Of a stretch of DNA of 64,000 bases, positions 41,591-52,800 are shown in pieces (within the stretch, counting starts at the first letter, position 1; the number at the start of each line of letters is the position of its first letter). A program made the translations under genes and the position numbers. The notes under the pieces were generated by a model. It had not been told where the DNA came from. It made no database searches and saw only the letters and a program-made list of their open reading frames with translations. This DNA is from Actinernus sp. WN-2022 (lineage: Eukaryota > Cnidaria > Anthozoa > Actiniaria > Actinernidae): positions 31,725,976 through 31,789,975 of the forward strand of contig JAOWCC010000019.1 of assembly GCA_030867875.1 (NCBI GenBank), read 5' to 3'.

Positions 41591-42586
41591 CACAGGCAGC
41601 CCAAGCTCAAAGTATTTATTTGACAGTTGAACTACGAAGGTTCAAACATCCAGAATATCTGGTATTTTATTGCACTAAATGGGAAATGAATAACACAATA
41701 AACTTGCTTTGATGAAGATTAAGTTGTTGTGTCTTGAATTTGGGGGTTTGGGGGCCGATTTAACGAGTTTCTAGGAAACATGGATTCACTCTACATTAAG
41801 TTAGGAAAGGCAGGCAAGCGGACGCGATGGCGTGTTCACATACCTGTCATCTCCACGGCAAAAATGACCCTTAAATCCACTCAATCGACGTGATACTTCT
41901 GGATCCCGTAGACAGATCTCCTTGCTGCGTATCCTCCAAGTTTCATGACCAAACATTCAAAGACTACCGAGAAATGATTTTTGTCACCTCGAATTTCGCC
42001 GTCCCAAACACCTCTCCACACTTTGACGAGCCACCGGAAGTCCAACCGAAAGGATGCCTCGTTTTGGAGTTGAAAATCACCGCCGCACCAATTGGATTTT
42101 CAACTCCAAAACGAGGCATCCTTTTGGTTGGACTTCCGGTGGCTCGTCAAAGTGTGGAGAGGTGTTTGGGACGGCGAAATTCGAGGTGACAAAAATCATT
42201 TCTCGGTAGTCTTTGAATGTTTGGTCATGAAACTTGGAGGATACGCAGCAAGGAGATCTGTCTACGGGATCCAGAAGTATCACGTCGATTGAGTGGATTT
42301 TAGGGTCATTTTTGCCGTGGAGATGACAGGTATGTGAACACGCCATCGCGTCCGCTTGCCTGCCTTTCCTAACTTAATGTAGAGTGAATCCATGTTTCCT
42401 AGAAACTCGTTAAATCGGCCCCCAAACCCCCAAATTCAAGACACAACAACTCAATCTTCATCAAAGCAAGTTTATTGTGTTATTCATTTCCCATTTAGTG
42501 CAATAAAATACCAGATATTCTGGATGTTTGAACCTTCGTAGTTCAACTGTCAAATAAATTCGAACTTTGAGCTTGGGCTGCCTGTG
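41591..42586. repeat. About 1-kb nearly perfect palindrome
   Basis: Arms of about 490 bases run from CACAGGCAGCCCAAGC (41591) to GAAAATC (42078), and from GATTTTC (42095) back to GCTTGGGCTGCCTGTG (42586), around a 16-base spacer. Only scattered differences are visible between the arms. The same peptide frame appears on both strands for this reason and I do not call it a gene. Copy A has the short form at 15312-15397. Confidence 0.92.
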
Positions 42587-42639
42587 TTGTATATAGCCTA
42601 CGTAACAAGCGCAGGGGAATGGGGAAGAGGAGGGAATAA

Positions 42640-44560
42640 TAACAATAACAATAATGGTTTATTAACAGTGCTTCCACTGGGTGGCTCTTCGCCTGTTAAT
42701 CTAAATAATGTAAAATTTTAAAAATGTTGATAAAATATGACTAAGATATTACTGAGATGTATAATGATAACAGTACTAAGGATTAAAATATGGCTATACG
42801 TATCTATTGTAAAATTAATCAATGGAGTCAGTTCTTTAGATATCCTTTCGATAACCGACAAAATTCAGCAAAGGTTGCAGAGTTCCTAATATTTACAGGT
42901 AAATTATTGAACATGGATGAACTGGTATCCTGGAAGGTGCCATTTTCAAGTGGGACCTTTAACTGTTTAGTGCTGGCTGACCGTAGTGTTCTATTGGGTA
43001 TGTACAATTCTAATGGAAGATAAAGTGGCCAGTCACTATAATGAAGGGCCTTATATACAAGCTTTAACAAGTGAAATTTTCGGCGTTCTAAGACGGGTAG
43101 CCAACAAAGTTTTAAGATAACAGTTCTACTAGCATAACGATTGAGAACAAAACCAGCAGCAGCAAGTTGGACACGCTGTAAGCGTTTGACAAGATAGTCA
43201 GGAATTGGGTGTGGCACTACATCATTAAAGTCAAGCTTTGGTAAAATGAGACTTTCAACTGAATGCTTCCTAAGCATGAAAGGTGCTAAATGTTACAGTT
43301 TTCTAATAATGGATAAAACAGAATAACAAGCTATAGTAGAGTTTACATCATCAGTCCACTTTAAGTGCTGTTGAATTTGTGTCCCGAGAAGGCGAGCAGA
43401 AGTAACTCTTTCAAGCTGTTTGCCACCCACAGAGAGACGAATGGTATAGTCATCTAGATTATGAACCCGGGAGAGAGCTGAGCAGTGGAGAACAGCATGA
43501 CTTTCGTTTTTTTGGGATTAAGCACGAGGTTAGAAGCGACTGACCATGATGTTACACTCTTTAACTTTCATGGGCTTGCCGTGAGTATATATCGTAGTGT
43601 CATTGGCATACTGATATGTCACCAACTTTATGCGATCAGATAGGTCATTAGCATACAAGTTAAATAACACTGGTCCAAGGATTGACCCTTGGGGTATCCC
43701 GAACGTAACTTTAATTCTTCGAGATGTCCTATCATCAATCTGGACATACTATGTGCGTCCAGTTAGATAGTTGACAACCCATCTCAAATAGGACTTCGAA
43801 AAGCCTTGTTTGTGTAGTTTCACCAGTACGGTTTCATAGGCAACGGTGTCGAATGCCTTTGAAAAGTCTGCAAGTATCGCCATGGTGACCTCCCCGTGTT
43901 TCATAGCACGTATAATGTCGTCTCTCATGGCAAGCATGACAGTGGTAGTTGTGTGGCCTTTACGATATGCACTGAGCGAGTCCTTTAACACATTTTCATC
44001 AGATAGGAAGCTAGCCATCTGGCGTAACACTAGACGTTCGTATACCTTGGAGAGCACCGGCAGAATAGATATTGGGCGGAGATCATTATTTGATTTAACC
44101 TCCTTGACTTTGGTATTGGGCTAATACGAGCTATTTTCCAGGCTGTAGGAAACATATGTTTGGAAATACAGTTGTTGAGAACATGTGTCAACGGAGACGC
44201 CATCTGTTCGACCACCATCTTGATGAATTTAACTGGAATATTTTCTGGACCGCATGAGCAGTCGGACCTCAACCGTATTCAGCTCATTTAAGACTTCATG
44301 ACGTAGCACGTGTCTTAGTATGAATACGCCGTCCTTATCATCAGGTAAAGTGTCGATCAGCTTCCACAAATCAGCAACAGACTGAGGAGATGCGCCGGTG
44401 ACGTGCTCGGCAGTAGAGGCGAAGTGTTTATTGAGGTCATCAGGGTTATGGATTGGGATGCAGGATTCTGTGTATAACTCTCCATACTTCCTTGGGGCTC
44501 TTTGAAGACAGTGCACTTTGATAAAATTCAGTCTTCGTTTTCTTTATGGTGGACTTGAGA
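42640..44560 (-). mobile_element. LINE with near-complete RT, frameshifted, altered catalytic motif
   Basis: Minus-strand order: 44516-44229 and 44272-44030 with NIPVKFIKMVVEQMASPLTH and ISPIPK (RT motifs 0-1); 44057-43749 with SLSAYRKGHTTTT, AILADFSKAFDTV (motif A) and FSKSYLRWVVNYLTGR; then about 43740-43560 with GIPQGSILGPVLFNLY (motif B) and YQYANDTTIY where YADD is expected (43599-43610); 43277-42828 is the C-terminal region ending FCRLSKGYLKN-stop. The 3' end has an ATTGTT/ATT repeated tail (about 42637-42655). CR1/L2-like by tail and motif order. Frameshifts and the D-to-N change indicate inactivity. Confidence 0.83.
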
Positions 44561-44789
44561 AGATTCCTCCAGAGGGGAAGAGGGAATTGTGAGAGGGGAA
44601 GAGGAACTTTTTCTTAGTCAGGAGAGCAGAGGAAATGAAAACTCGCCAAAATCGCTTCATATCAACCCTGTTACCATACAGACAACAAGTAATACACTAT
44701 GGAAGCAAGGTAAGGAATTTTATTCATAATTCTTTCGTATTTCTAGCTCGTTGAAATTTCTATACAAATGCTATTAGTATTAGCTAGAT

Positions 44790-45334
44790 AACTTGCTCTC
44801 CCTGATTCTAGAAACACCCCGACCCAGCACATCACCAGTGGATGCTAGTCCAGCACAGAGACTTATGAACAGTCGGACCAAGACCATATTATCAATATGG
44901 GAAGCAGGATCAAGAGGAACCAGGAGAGACAGGCCTACTATTTCAATAAGGGGGCCTAAAGGACCAACCTATGTTAACTGAAGGAACTTTTGCGCGAGTA
45001 GCACCAGTTGGGAAACAAAATAATTGGATCAAGGCTGAGGTTATCAGACAGACTGCCCCCAGATCATATGAAGTTTTTACAGAAGCTGGCCGGACACTGC
45101 GAAGGAATCGGCAGCACCTAAGAGAGTCAAAGGAGAGCCCTCTACAGATCAGTGAGGAACATCAACCTGAAACAGGACCAATCAGGAAGAACACACTAGA
45201 GCATGCAAGCCTCAAAGCTTATTCAACAGACCCGAGCAGTGAGCACCCACCTGTTCAAGTGACTCAGTCCAGTGCCCACTCCTGATCCAAGGCCTGTCCA
45301 GAGAAGACGAGCGGGAAGGGTTATCAAGGAACCT
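44790..45334 (+). mobile_element. Ty3/Gypsy-type integrase C-terminus, degraded
   Basis: Plus-strand text TPRPSTSPVDASPAQRLMNS, then (other frame) KRNQERQAYYFNKG, then 44971-45285 EGTFARVAPVGKQNNWIKAE ... SYEVFTEAGRTLRRNRQHLR. This is the end of the integrase catalytic core followed by the GPY/F-like C-terminal module of gypsy-type polyproteins. Frameshifts and in-frame stops make it a relic; no LTR is recognisable nearby. It ends where a TIR element begins at 45335. Confidence 0.75.
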
Positions 45335-46154
45335 GGGGCCAGATTCACGAAGGTGTCTTAGAACACAAGAGCCTCCTATAAGATAGAATTTAGGACAAAA
45401 GTGTTATTCACGAACACCTCCTAAGTCTTAAGATGTGTCCAAATTTAAGAGGTCAAAATCGATGTCTTAGCTCTTAGGATATGTTCTAAACACATAAATG
45501 GCGGCCATGTTATTGGCGCTCCAACGTCGGCGAGCGTTAAGACGGGAACGAGTCTTTCGAGAGGCAGTATCGCTTCACCCATCACATTTATGATTTTCTC
45601 CCCTATTTCCTTAAGTTGTGGCTTTGGAGGACCGCCCCCAGTCTTCCTTGCTTCTTTGCGGTTTGAAGCTGCTTTCTTTTCTGTTTCGCTCTTCAAGGTC
45701 ATCCATTTCTTTCGTACTTCATCCATCGACCGATTGTTGCCCGACACAGCCCTCACCTCTTCGCAGACCTTCTCCCATGCGCGTTTCTTCTGAACATTTG
45801 TGTCCGTGTTATTTCTGGAGTTAAATAAAATTTATTTCCTACTTTGTACGGCTTCTACCAAAACCACTATTTCTTGTTTGGTAAAATTGAGCCTTCGCCT
45901 CTTTGCGACCGCAGCCATAACAACTGATTTCGCGAATGACTAATTTAAACACAAAAATATTAATTAGGCCATATATAATTGGCGTTTTCGATAATTTCAC
46001 GGAGGCTGGAAACGTAAGAGATGTCTTAGCTGAGAACATCTTAGAGTATACTCAAGGAGAGAGTTGCTGAATCGCATTTACGACATCACTTAGGGCAGTC
46101 ACAAATTATATATCTTATGACATGTCTTAGGAAAAGTTTCGTGAATGTGGCCCC
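45335..46154. mobile_element. Harbinger-like TIR element with Myb/SANT ORF
   Basis: Ends GGGGCCAGATTCACGAA and TTCGTGAATGTGGCCCC (about 16 of 17 complementary), with further CTTAGAACAC/GTCTTAG-type inverted text inside. Encloses the broken Myb/SANT-like frame 45445-45918. The GGGGCC ends and a Myb-like protein fit PIF/Harbinger; a DDE transposase is not present and a 3-bp target duplication is not resolved. Confidence 0.7.
45445..45918 (-). pseudogene. Myb/SANT-like DNA-binding protein (NAIF1/Harbinger type), premature stop
   Basis: From ATG at 45918: MAAVAKRRRLNFTKQEIVVL then VEAVQSRK and an in-frame TAA (45832-45834). The same frame then continues KRAWEKVCEEVRAVSG, NRSMDEVRKKWMTLKSETEK and IGEKIINVMG to a stop at 45445. 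The K-R-R-x-L-N-F start, the tryptophan in RAWE and the RKKWMTLKSE helix are those of the trihelix/Myb-like domain found in Harbinger accessory proteins and the domesticated NAIF1 family. The premature stop and lack of a following exon make it non-functional, unless translation starts at a later ATG. Confidence 0.72.
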
Positions 46155-46249
46155 TGATCAATTCAAAGATTTTGTTAAGACGTGAACAATTATTATCACT
46201 TTAAGTTGCTCCACAACATTGATTAGTTTCAGACTATTATCCGAGAGTA

Positions 46250-47797
46250 GTTCTGGAAAGGAGGATGTAACATGATATACTTTATTGTATGCATGGGCTC
46301 CCTGTGTAAGTGTGAGCATGCACACTGGCAGGCTTCCGTTAAACCGTTGTGTTAAACCAGAATATGTTCAGTCTCGTTAGATTAAACGGCCATCGATAAC
46401 ATAACACCAGTCCTTAAAGATGAAGACACCGGCGACTTAATCTGTGCATGAACTGCGCATGCTCTTGCTATACTTGATTTATAGGCACTGAGTGATGTTG
46501 CCTAAAGGCTCGTGGAATTATTGAGAACTTTCAAAATACGCCTATTTCCAAAAAGGTTGTCCCGGTCAAGCGACATTCCCAGACCGAAATGGATCCTTTG
46601 TTTAAAATTTATGGTCTTCTGCGTGTCGATTTTCGAATTACATCGTAGTTTACGGGAGAGTTGGAAACAACCATACAAGAGAAAATGAGGTATTCCGTCT
46701 TGATCCATATCGGTCTGATAATGTCGTTTAATTGTCGCTTGACCGGGAGAATGATTTTAATTAATATTTCGCGAATAGAACAGTATCTAGCAGAGTGTCA
46801 AATAAATAATTAATTAACATATTTGAACAGATACTAGCAAACCGGGTGTATCGAAAACGAAGACACCGAAAACGAAGACCCTGAAAAACAAAATAGAAAT
46901 TAATCCGGAAATATCCCGGCATTCAGACTGAAATTTTATAATCTGCCGTTCACGACAGGGAATCTGAAAAAAATCCGGAAATTGGGAGCCTTGGTTTATT
47001 AATTCCGGAAATTTATAGAGCGCTCCTCAACATTTTCGGGAGATTTCTTAGTATTTTTCGGGAGATTAGACCTTAAAAAGAATTTTCGGGAGATTGTTTT
47101 CTTGTAACAACTGTAACAACGTTGGTCTTGTAACCGAATATATATTATTCTCGATAGAGGTCTTCGTTTTCGGGGTGTCTTCGTTTTCGATAAACCCATA
47201 TTTCAGCGACCGAGAACGATGGCCGGCGTTACAATGATGTACAACCGTGCCGACACAAAACGTTGGTCATTCATTTCGATAGCTCTATAGACCCATTCGA
47301 AAAATGGCTGCCGCTAATTTGCATAATGTTGATATTCAATATTTTCTGAAGAATTAACTAGCCTATATGAAAGAGCGAGTTCATGTTAGCAACATGTAGC
47401 TCTTTGATAACAGAAGAATATATCCTTTCAAAGCAATCCACGTTTGAAACTCTGAAGAAACATGAAAACGAGGCTAGTCAGTCCTGACGTCCTGAATCTC
47501 ATACAAAACTCTCTTATTTTGAACCTCGGTAACTTCGCAACACTTGGTGCTATGCTCCTTAAATTTTACAAACGTACTCATTTTTGCATGCTCTCTGAAG
47601 TGACAGTGCTTATTTTGGTACCAACATTTCATTACAACCAAAGCTTGGTGACACCATTTTTCGAATGGGTCTATAGGTCTTCATTTTCGAGGTCTTCGTA
47701 TTCGATACACCCTAGCAAAACGGTAAACTCACGATTGTCAAATAAACAATTAACATATTCTTGTGTGTGAAGCGACGGACCTAAGTCATCATATTAA
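46250..47797. other. Copy B equivalent of 15410-16920
   Basis: Non-coding text shared with copy A, containing the TCGAAAACGAAG TIR element (46847-47715) enlarged by the insertion 47290-47671. At its end (47786-47797) is the empty site of the copy A retrozyme. Confidence 0.75.
47290..47671. mobile_element. 382-bp MITE, GACCCATTCGAAAAATGG ends, TATA/TA target
   Basis: GACCCATTCGAAAAATGG and CCATTTTTCGAATGGGTC are exact complements. TATA lies on both sides; copy A has one TATA (CTCTATAGGTC, 16533-16536). It can be read as a 4-bp TATA duplication or a TA duplication with TAGACCC ends; the latter fits Tc1/mariner-type mobilisation. Confidence 0.9.
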
Positions 47798-49344
47798 AGA
47801 AGCCGTCTCACCCACAGTGCTTAGCGTGCTTTTGTTATTGTTTATAAACGGGACTTTGACCCCTTGTTCACGGCGGGGACCTCACGAACTGAGCGTATTC
47901 TTTATGTTGGTGACACAGATAATTTTGATTTGAATATGGATGACCTTGATGAAACTAATAGTACCTTACAAGTTGAATGTGAAGTCAACAAAGTGTTATA
48001 CAGCAGTATTTGGCTGTACTATAACATTTACCGCTCACCCGTCGCTGCTATAAACAGAGAACACCGGCTCTCCGGGTAATAAATAATTACTGAAAGCGAG
48101 AGCTTTCTCTGGTGTTTCTCTCCTCGGTTTTATTTTTACTTGCAGACAGACAGAGTGAGAGATATCTGCTAGCAGGCAATCTCGTTGCTGGCAGTAGCAG
48201 AGAACCAGTTCAAGAGAGAACAGTGAACGAATTACAGCTCGTTTCAATGGGAAATTATTATCACGGCGGCCGCTCTGTTGTCAAATTTCATGCGAGTATA
48301 AACTTTGATCGATCCGGTGAATCCGAAAATCTCGGCGAAATCACTGTGTGAAAGCCCTTCGAAACCAGAGAGAGACCTGTTTCCACAAGTTAAACGCCGA
48401 AGCCATCAAAATGATTTTAGGAAGTTGCTCAATTCTTTTCGGGTCGACCAAGCGGAGTTTCGTTGCCTATAACTGATTTTGTTGACTATAATATTTACCG
48501 CTCACCCGTCGCTTCCGAACCCTGTCATCAGTATACTAATAATTATGAAAAGAGAGGTTTCTCCCCTCGGTTTTATTTTTCCCTGCAGAGAGAGAGATCA
48601 TATGCTAGCAGGCAATCTCGTTGCTGGTGCCAGAGAACCAGTTCAAGAGAGAACAGTGAACGAATAACAGCTCGCTTGAATAGGAAATTATACTAATTAT
48701 TATCATGCAGTCTCGGCGGCTTTGTTTGTCAAATTTCATAAGCTTCAAATGATCAACCCGGTGAATCCGAAAATCTCGGTAAAATCACTGTCTAAAAACC
48801 CGAATTCCGCCCTTCGAAACCAGAGAGAGAGACCTGTTTCCACAAGTAAAACGCCAAAGCCCTGAAAATGATTTTAGGAAACTGTTCTTCAAGTGGAGTT
48901 TTGTTGCAATTTGTGGTCACCCAGCCACGGTATTCAAAAACCCAAATCGGTTCAAAGATAGTGGAAAATCGAACAAAGTGCTAATATATATTTCCATATA
49001 AAGATTAATGGTCAGAATATGTTGTAGGTGGAAATCGTGGACACAAACGGACAATTGTTTCCTTTCGTAGAGGACGAACGAGACTGTCATCCATCAGGTC
49101 CATCAGAGAACTACCGGCCACCTGAAATAAAACTAAAATTTGCATGACCAAATAATTTAAAACACTTAAATAAGAGGCTCAATAGGAAGAGCAATAAAAA
49201 AGGTTCAACCTAGTATGATTTTTTTGACGATAGCTGGAAGGATGGCAGAGATGTAGAGAAGATTAAAACCACTACCATAAAACTCTGGATTTATGGCCGC
49301 TACGCTATGTGAGCGCGCTAAGCACTGTGGGTGAGACGGCCCCT
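47798..49344. mobile_element. 1.55-kb TTAA-flanked TIR element (piggyBac-like), copy B
   Basis: Starts AGAAGCCGTCTCACCCACAG and ends CTGTGGGTGAGACGGCCCCT, with pairing continuing through TGCTTAGCG. TTAA flanks both sides (47794-47797, 49345-49348). The interior holds a 72-codon frame (47864-48079, with LYVGDTDNFDLNMDDLDETN) and two direct copies of about 460 bases (48020-48470 and 48486-48900, sharing TTTACCGCTCACCCGTCGCT and GCTAGCAGGCAATCTCGTTG). No recognisable transposase. The acidic text could be a transposase relic or a captured exon. Confidence 0.82.
48020..48900. repeat. Two direct repeats of about 460 bp inside the TTAA element
   Basis: Shared order: ATTTACCGCTCACCCGTCGC, CCTCGGTTTTATTTTT, GCTAGCAGGCAATCTCGTTG, AACCAGTTCAAGAGAGAACA, AATCCGAAAATCTCGG, CGAAACCAGAGAGAGA, AATGATTTTAGGAA. 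Diverged by substitutions and small indels. Copy A retains only the first part of one unit. Confidence 0.85.
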
Positions 49345-49807
49345 TTAAGTTGCGTTTGCAGTTTGTTTTGCAGAAACTCGGACAAAACATGCGTTTTAAA
49401 ATGTTTGAATTTGGAGTAAATAGGAAGTTTCATGCCTTCATAGCAATATTATTATTCACTCACTCACTAACAAAGCTTCAGAAGTCGCTCCCATGCATCT
49501 CAGTATAATGAATGTCGATGTTAGAGTTTTCTAAACATTGATTTACAGTAATAAAGCAAACAACTGAAGTTACTTCTCATGAAAACGAATATATCTATCG
49601 GAAAGGAATATTAATAGAGCTACAAATGAATGCGAATGGTTTTATTCACGAAGAGGCCAAGGCATTGAGCATATATACTTACCCGAACCTCGAATGTATA
49701 CAGTACTAACTCCGACTACATTAGTTTTGAATGCCGAATAATGATCTGAATTACTGTTGCTAAATTACTGTCACCATTTCCAGGGAGCTCACTAAGAGCG
49801 AAATATC

Positions 49808-52800
49808 CACTAAGGCGCGATATTGCAGAATATACAGAATATACGATTGTATATTTCCATGTATATTCTGTATAAATATACACTACTGTATAGCAATAAA
49901 AATATACACTTTATATTTGTATATGTCTATTCTGTATATAGTGTATATAGTGTATATAGTGTATATTCAGGTCTTTACAAGGTGATGCCTGAATATACAC
50001 TATATACACTATATACACTTTATACATATACAGTGTGTATATAGTGTATATATATACACTATATACACTATATACAGAATATACTCTGTCGTTCTTTACA
50101 AGGTGATTCCTGAACGACAGAGTATATTCTGTATATAGTGTATATAGTGTATATATATACACTATATACACACTGTATATGTATAAAGTGTATATAGTGT
50201 ATATTCAGGCTGAATATACACTATATACACTATATACACTTTATACATATACAGTGTGTATATAGTGTATATATATACACTATATACACTATATACAGAA
50301 TATACTCTGTCGTTCTTTACAAGGTGATGCCTGAATATACACTATATACACTATATACATATACAGTGTGTATATAGTGTATATATATACACTATATACA
50401 GAATATACTCTGTCGTTCTTTACAAGGTGATTCCTGAACGACAGAGTATATTCTGTATATAGTGTATATAGTGTATATATATACACTATATACACACTGT
50501 ATATGTATAAAGTGTATATAGTGTATATAGTGTATATTCAGCCTGAATATACACTATATACACTATATACACTTTATACATATACAGTGTGTATATAGTG
50601 TATATATATACACTATATATACAGAATATACTCTGTCGTTCTTTACAAGGTGATGCCTGAATATACACTATATACACTATATACACTATATACACTTTAT
50701 ACATATACAGTGTGTATATAGTGTATATATATACACTATATACACTATATATACAGAATATACTCTGTCGTTCAGGAATCACCTTGTAAAGAACGACAGA
50801 GTATATTCTGTATATAGTGTATATATATACACTATATACACACTGTATATGTATATAGTGTATATAGTGTATATTCAGGCATCACCTTGTAAAGAACGAC
50901 AGCAGAGTATATTCTGTATATAGTGTATATAGTGTATATATATACACTATATACACACTATATGTATAAAGTGTATATAGTGTATATAGTGTATATTCAG
51001 GCATCACCTTGTAAAGAACGACCGAGTATATTGTATATAGTGTATATAGTGTATATATATACACTATATACACACTGTATATGTATAAAGTGTATATTCA
51101 GCCTGAATATACACTATATACACTATATACACTTTATACATATACAGTGTGTATATAGTGTATATATATACACTATATATACAGAATATACTCTGTCGTT
51201 CTTTACAAGGTGATGCCTGAATATACACTATATACACTTTATACATATACAGTGTGTATATAGTGTATATATATACACTATATACACTATATACAGAATA
51301 TACTCTGTCGTTCTTTACAACGTGATGCCTGAATATACACTATATACACTATATACACTTTATACATATACAGTGTGTATATAGTGTATATATATACACT
51401 ATATACACTATATACAGAATATACTCTGTCGTTCTTTACAAGGTGATGCCTGAATATACACTATATACACTATATACACTTTATACATATACAGTGTGTA
51501 TATAGTGTATATATATACACTATATACACTATATACAGAATATACTCTGTCGTTCTTTACAAGGTGATGCCTGAATATACACTATATACACTATATACAC
51601 TTTATACATATACAGTGTGTATATAGTGTATATATATACACTATATACACTATATACAATATACTCGGTCGTTCTTTACAAGGTGATGCCTGAATATACA
51701 CTATATACACTATATACACTTTATACATATAGTGTGTATATAGTGTATATATATACACTATATACACTATATACAGAATATACTCTGTCGTTCTTTACAA
51801 GGTGATGCCTGAATATACACTATATACACTATATACACTTTATACATATACAGTGTGTATATAGTGTATATATATACACTATATACACTATATACAGAAT
51901 ATACTCTGTCGTTCTTTACAAGGTGATTCCTGAACGACAGAGTATATTCTGTATATAGTGTATATAGTGTATATATATACACTATATACACACTGTATAT
52001 GTATAAAGTGTATATAGTGTATATAGTGTATATTCAGCCTGAATATACACTATATACACTATATACACTTTATACATATACAGTGTGTATATAGTGTATA
52101 TATATACACTATATACACTATATACAGAATATACTCTGTCGTTCTTTACAAGGTGATGCCTGAATATACACTATATACACTTTATACATATACAGTGTGT
52201 ATATAGTGTATATATATACACTATATACACTATATACAGAATATACTCTGTCGTTCTTTACAACGTGATGCCTGAATATACACTATATACACTATATACA
52301 CTTTATACATATACAGTGTGTATATAGTGTATATATATACACTATATACACTATATACAGAATATACTCTGTCGTTCTTTACAAGGTGATGCCTGAATAT
52401 ACACTATATACACTATATACACTTTATACATATACAGTGTGTATATAGTGTATATATATACACTATATACACTATATACACTATATACAGAATATACTCT
52501 GTCGTTCTTTACAAGGTGATGCCTGAATATACACTATATACACTTTATACATATACAGTGTGTATATAGTGTATATATATACACTATATACACTATATAC
52601 AATATACTCGGTCGTTCTTTACAAGGTGATGCCTGAATATACACTATATACACTATATACACTTTATACATATACAGTGTGTATATAGTGTATATATATA
52701 CACTATATACACTATATACAGAATATACTCTGTCGTTCTTTACAAGGTGATGCCTGAATATACACTATATACACTTTATACATATACAGTGTGTATATAG

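Noticed and set aside
41890..42346. Nearly identical 90-100-residue frames on the two strands (DPVDRSPCCVSSKFHDQ...)
   Set aside because: They arise because the region is a palindrome; no domain is recognisable and there is no independent evidence of translation.
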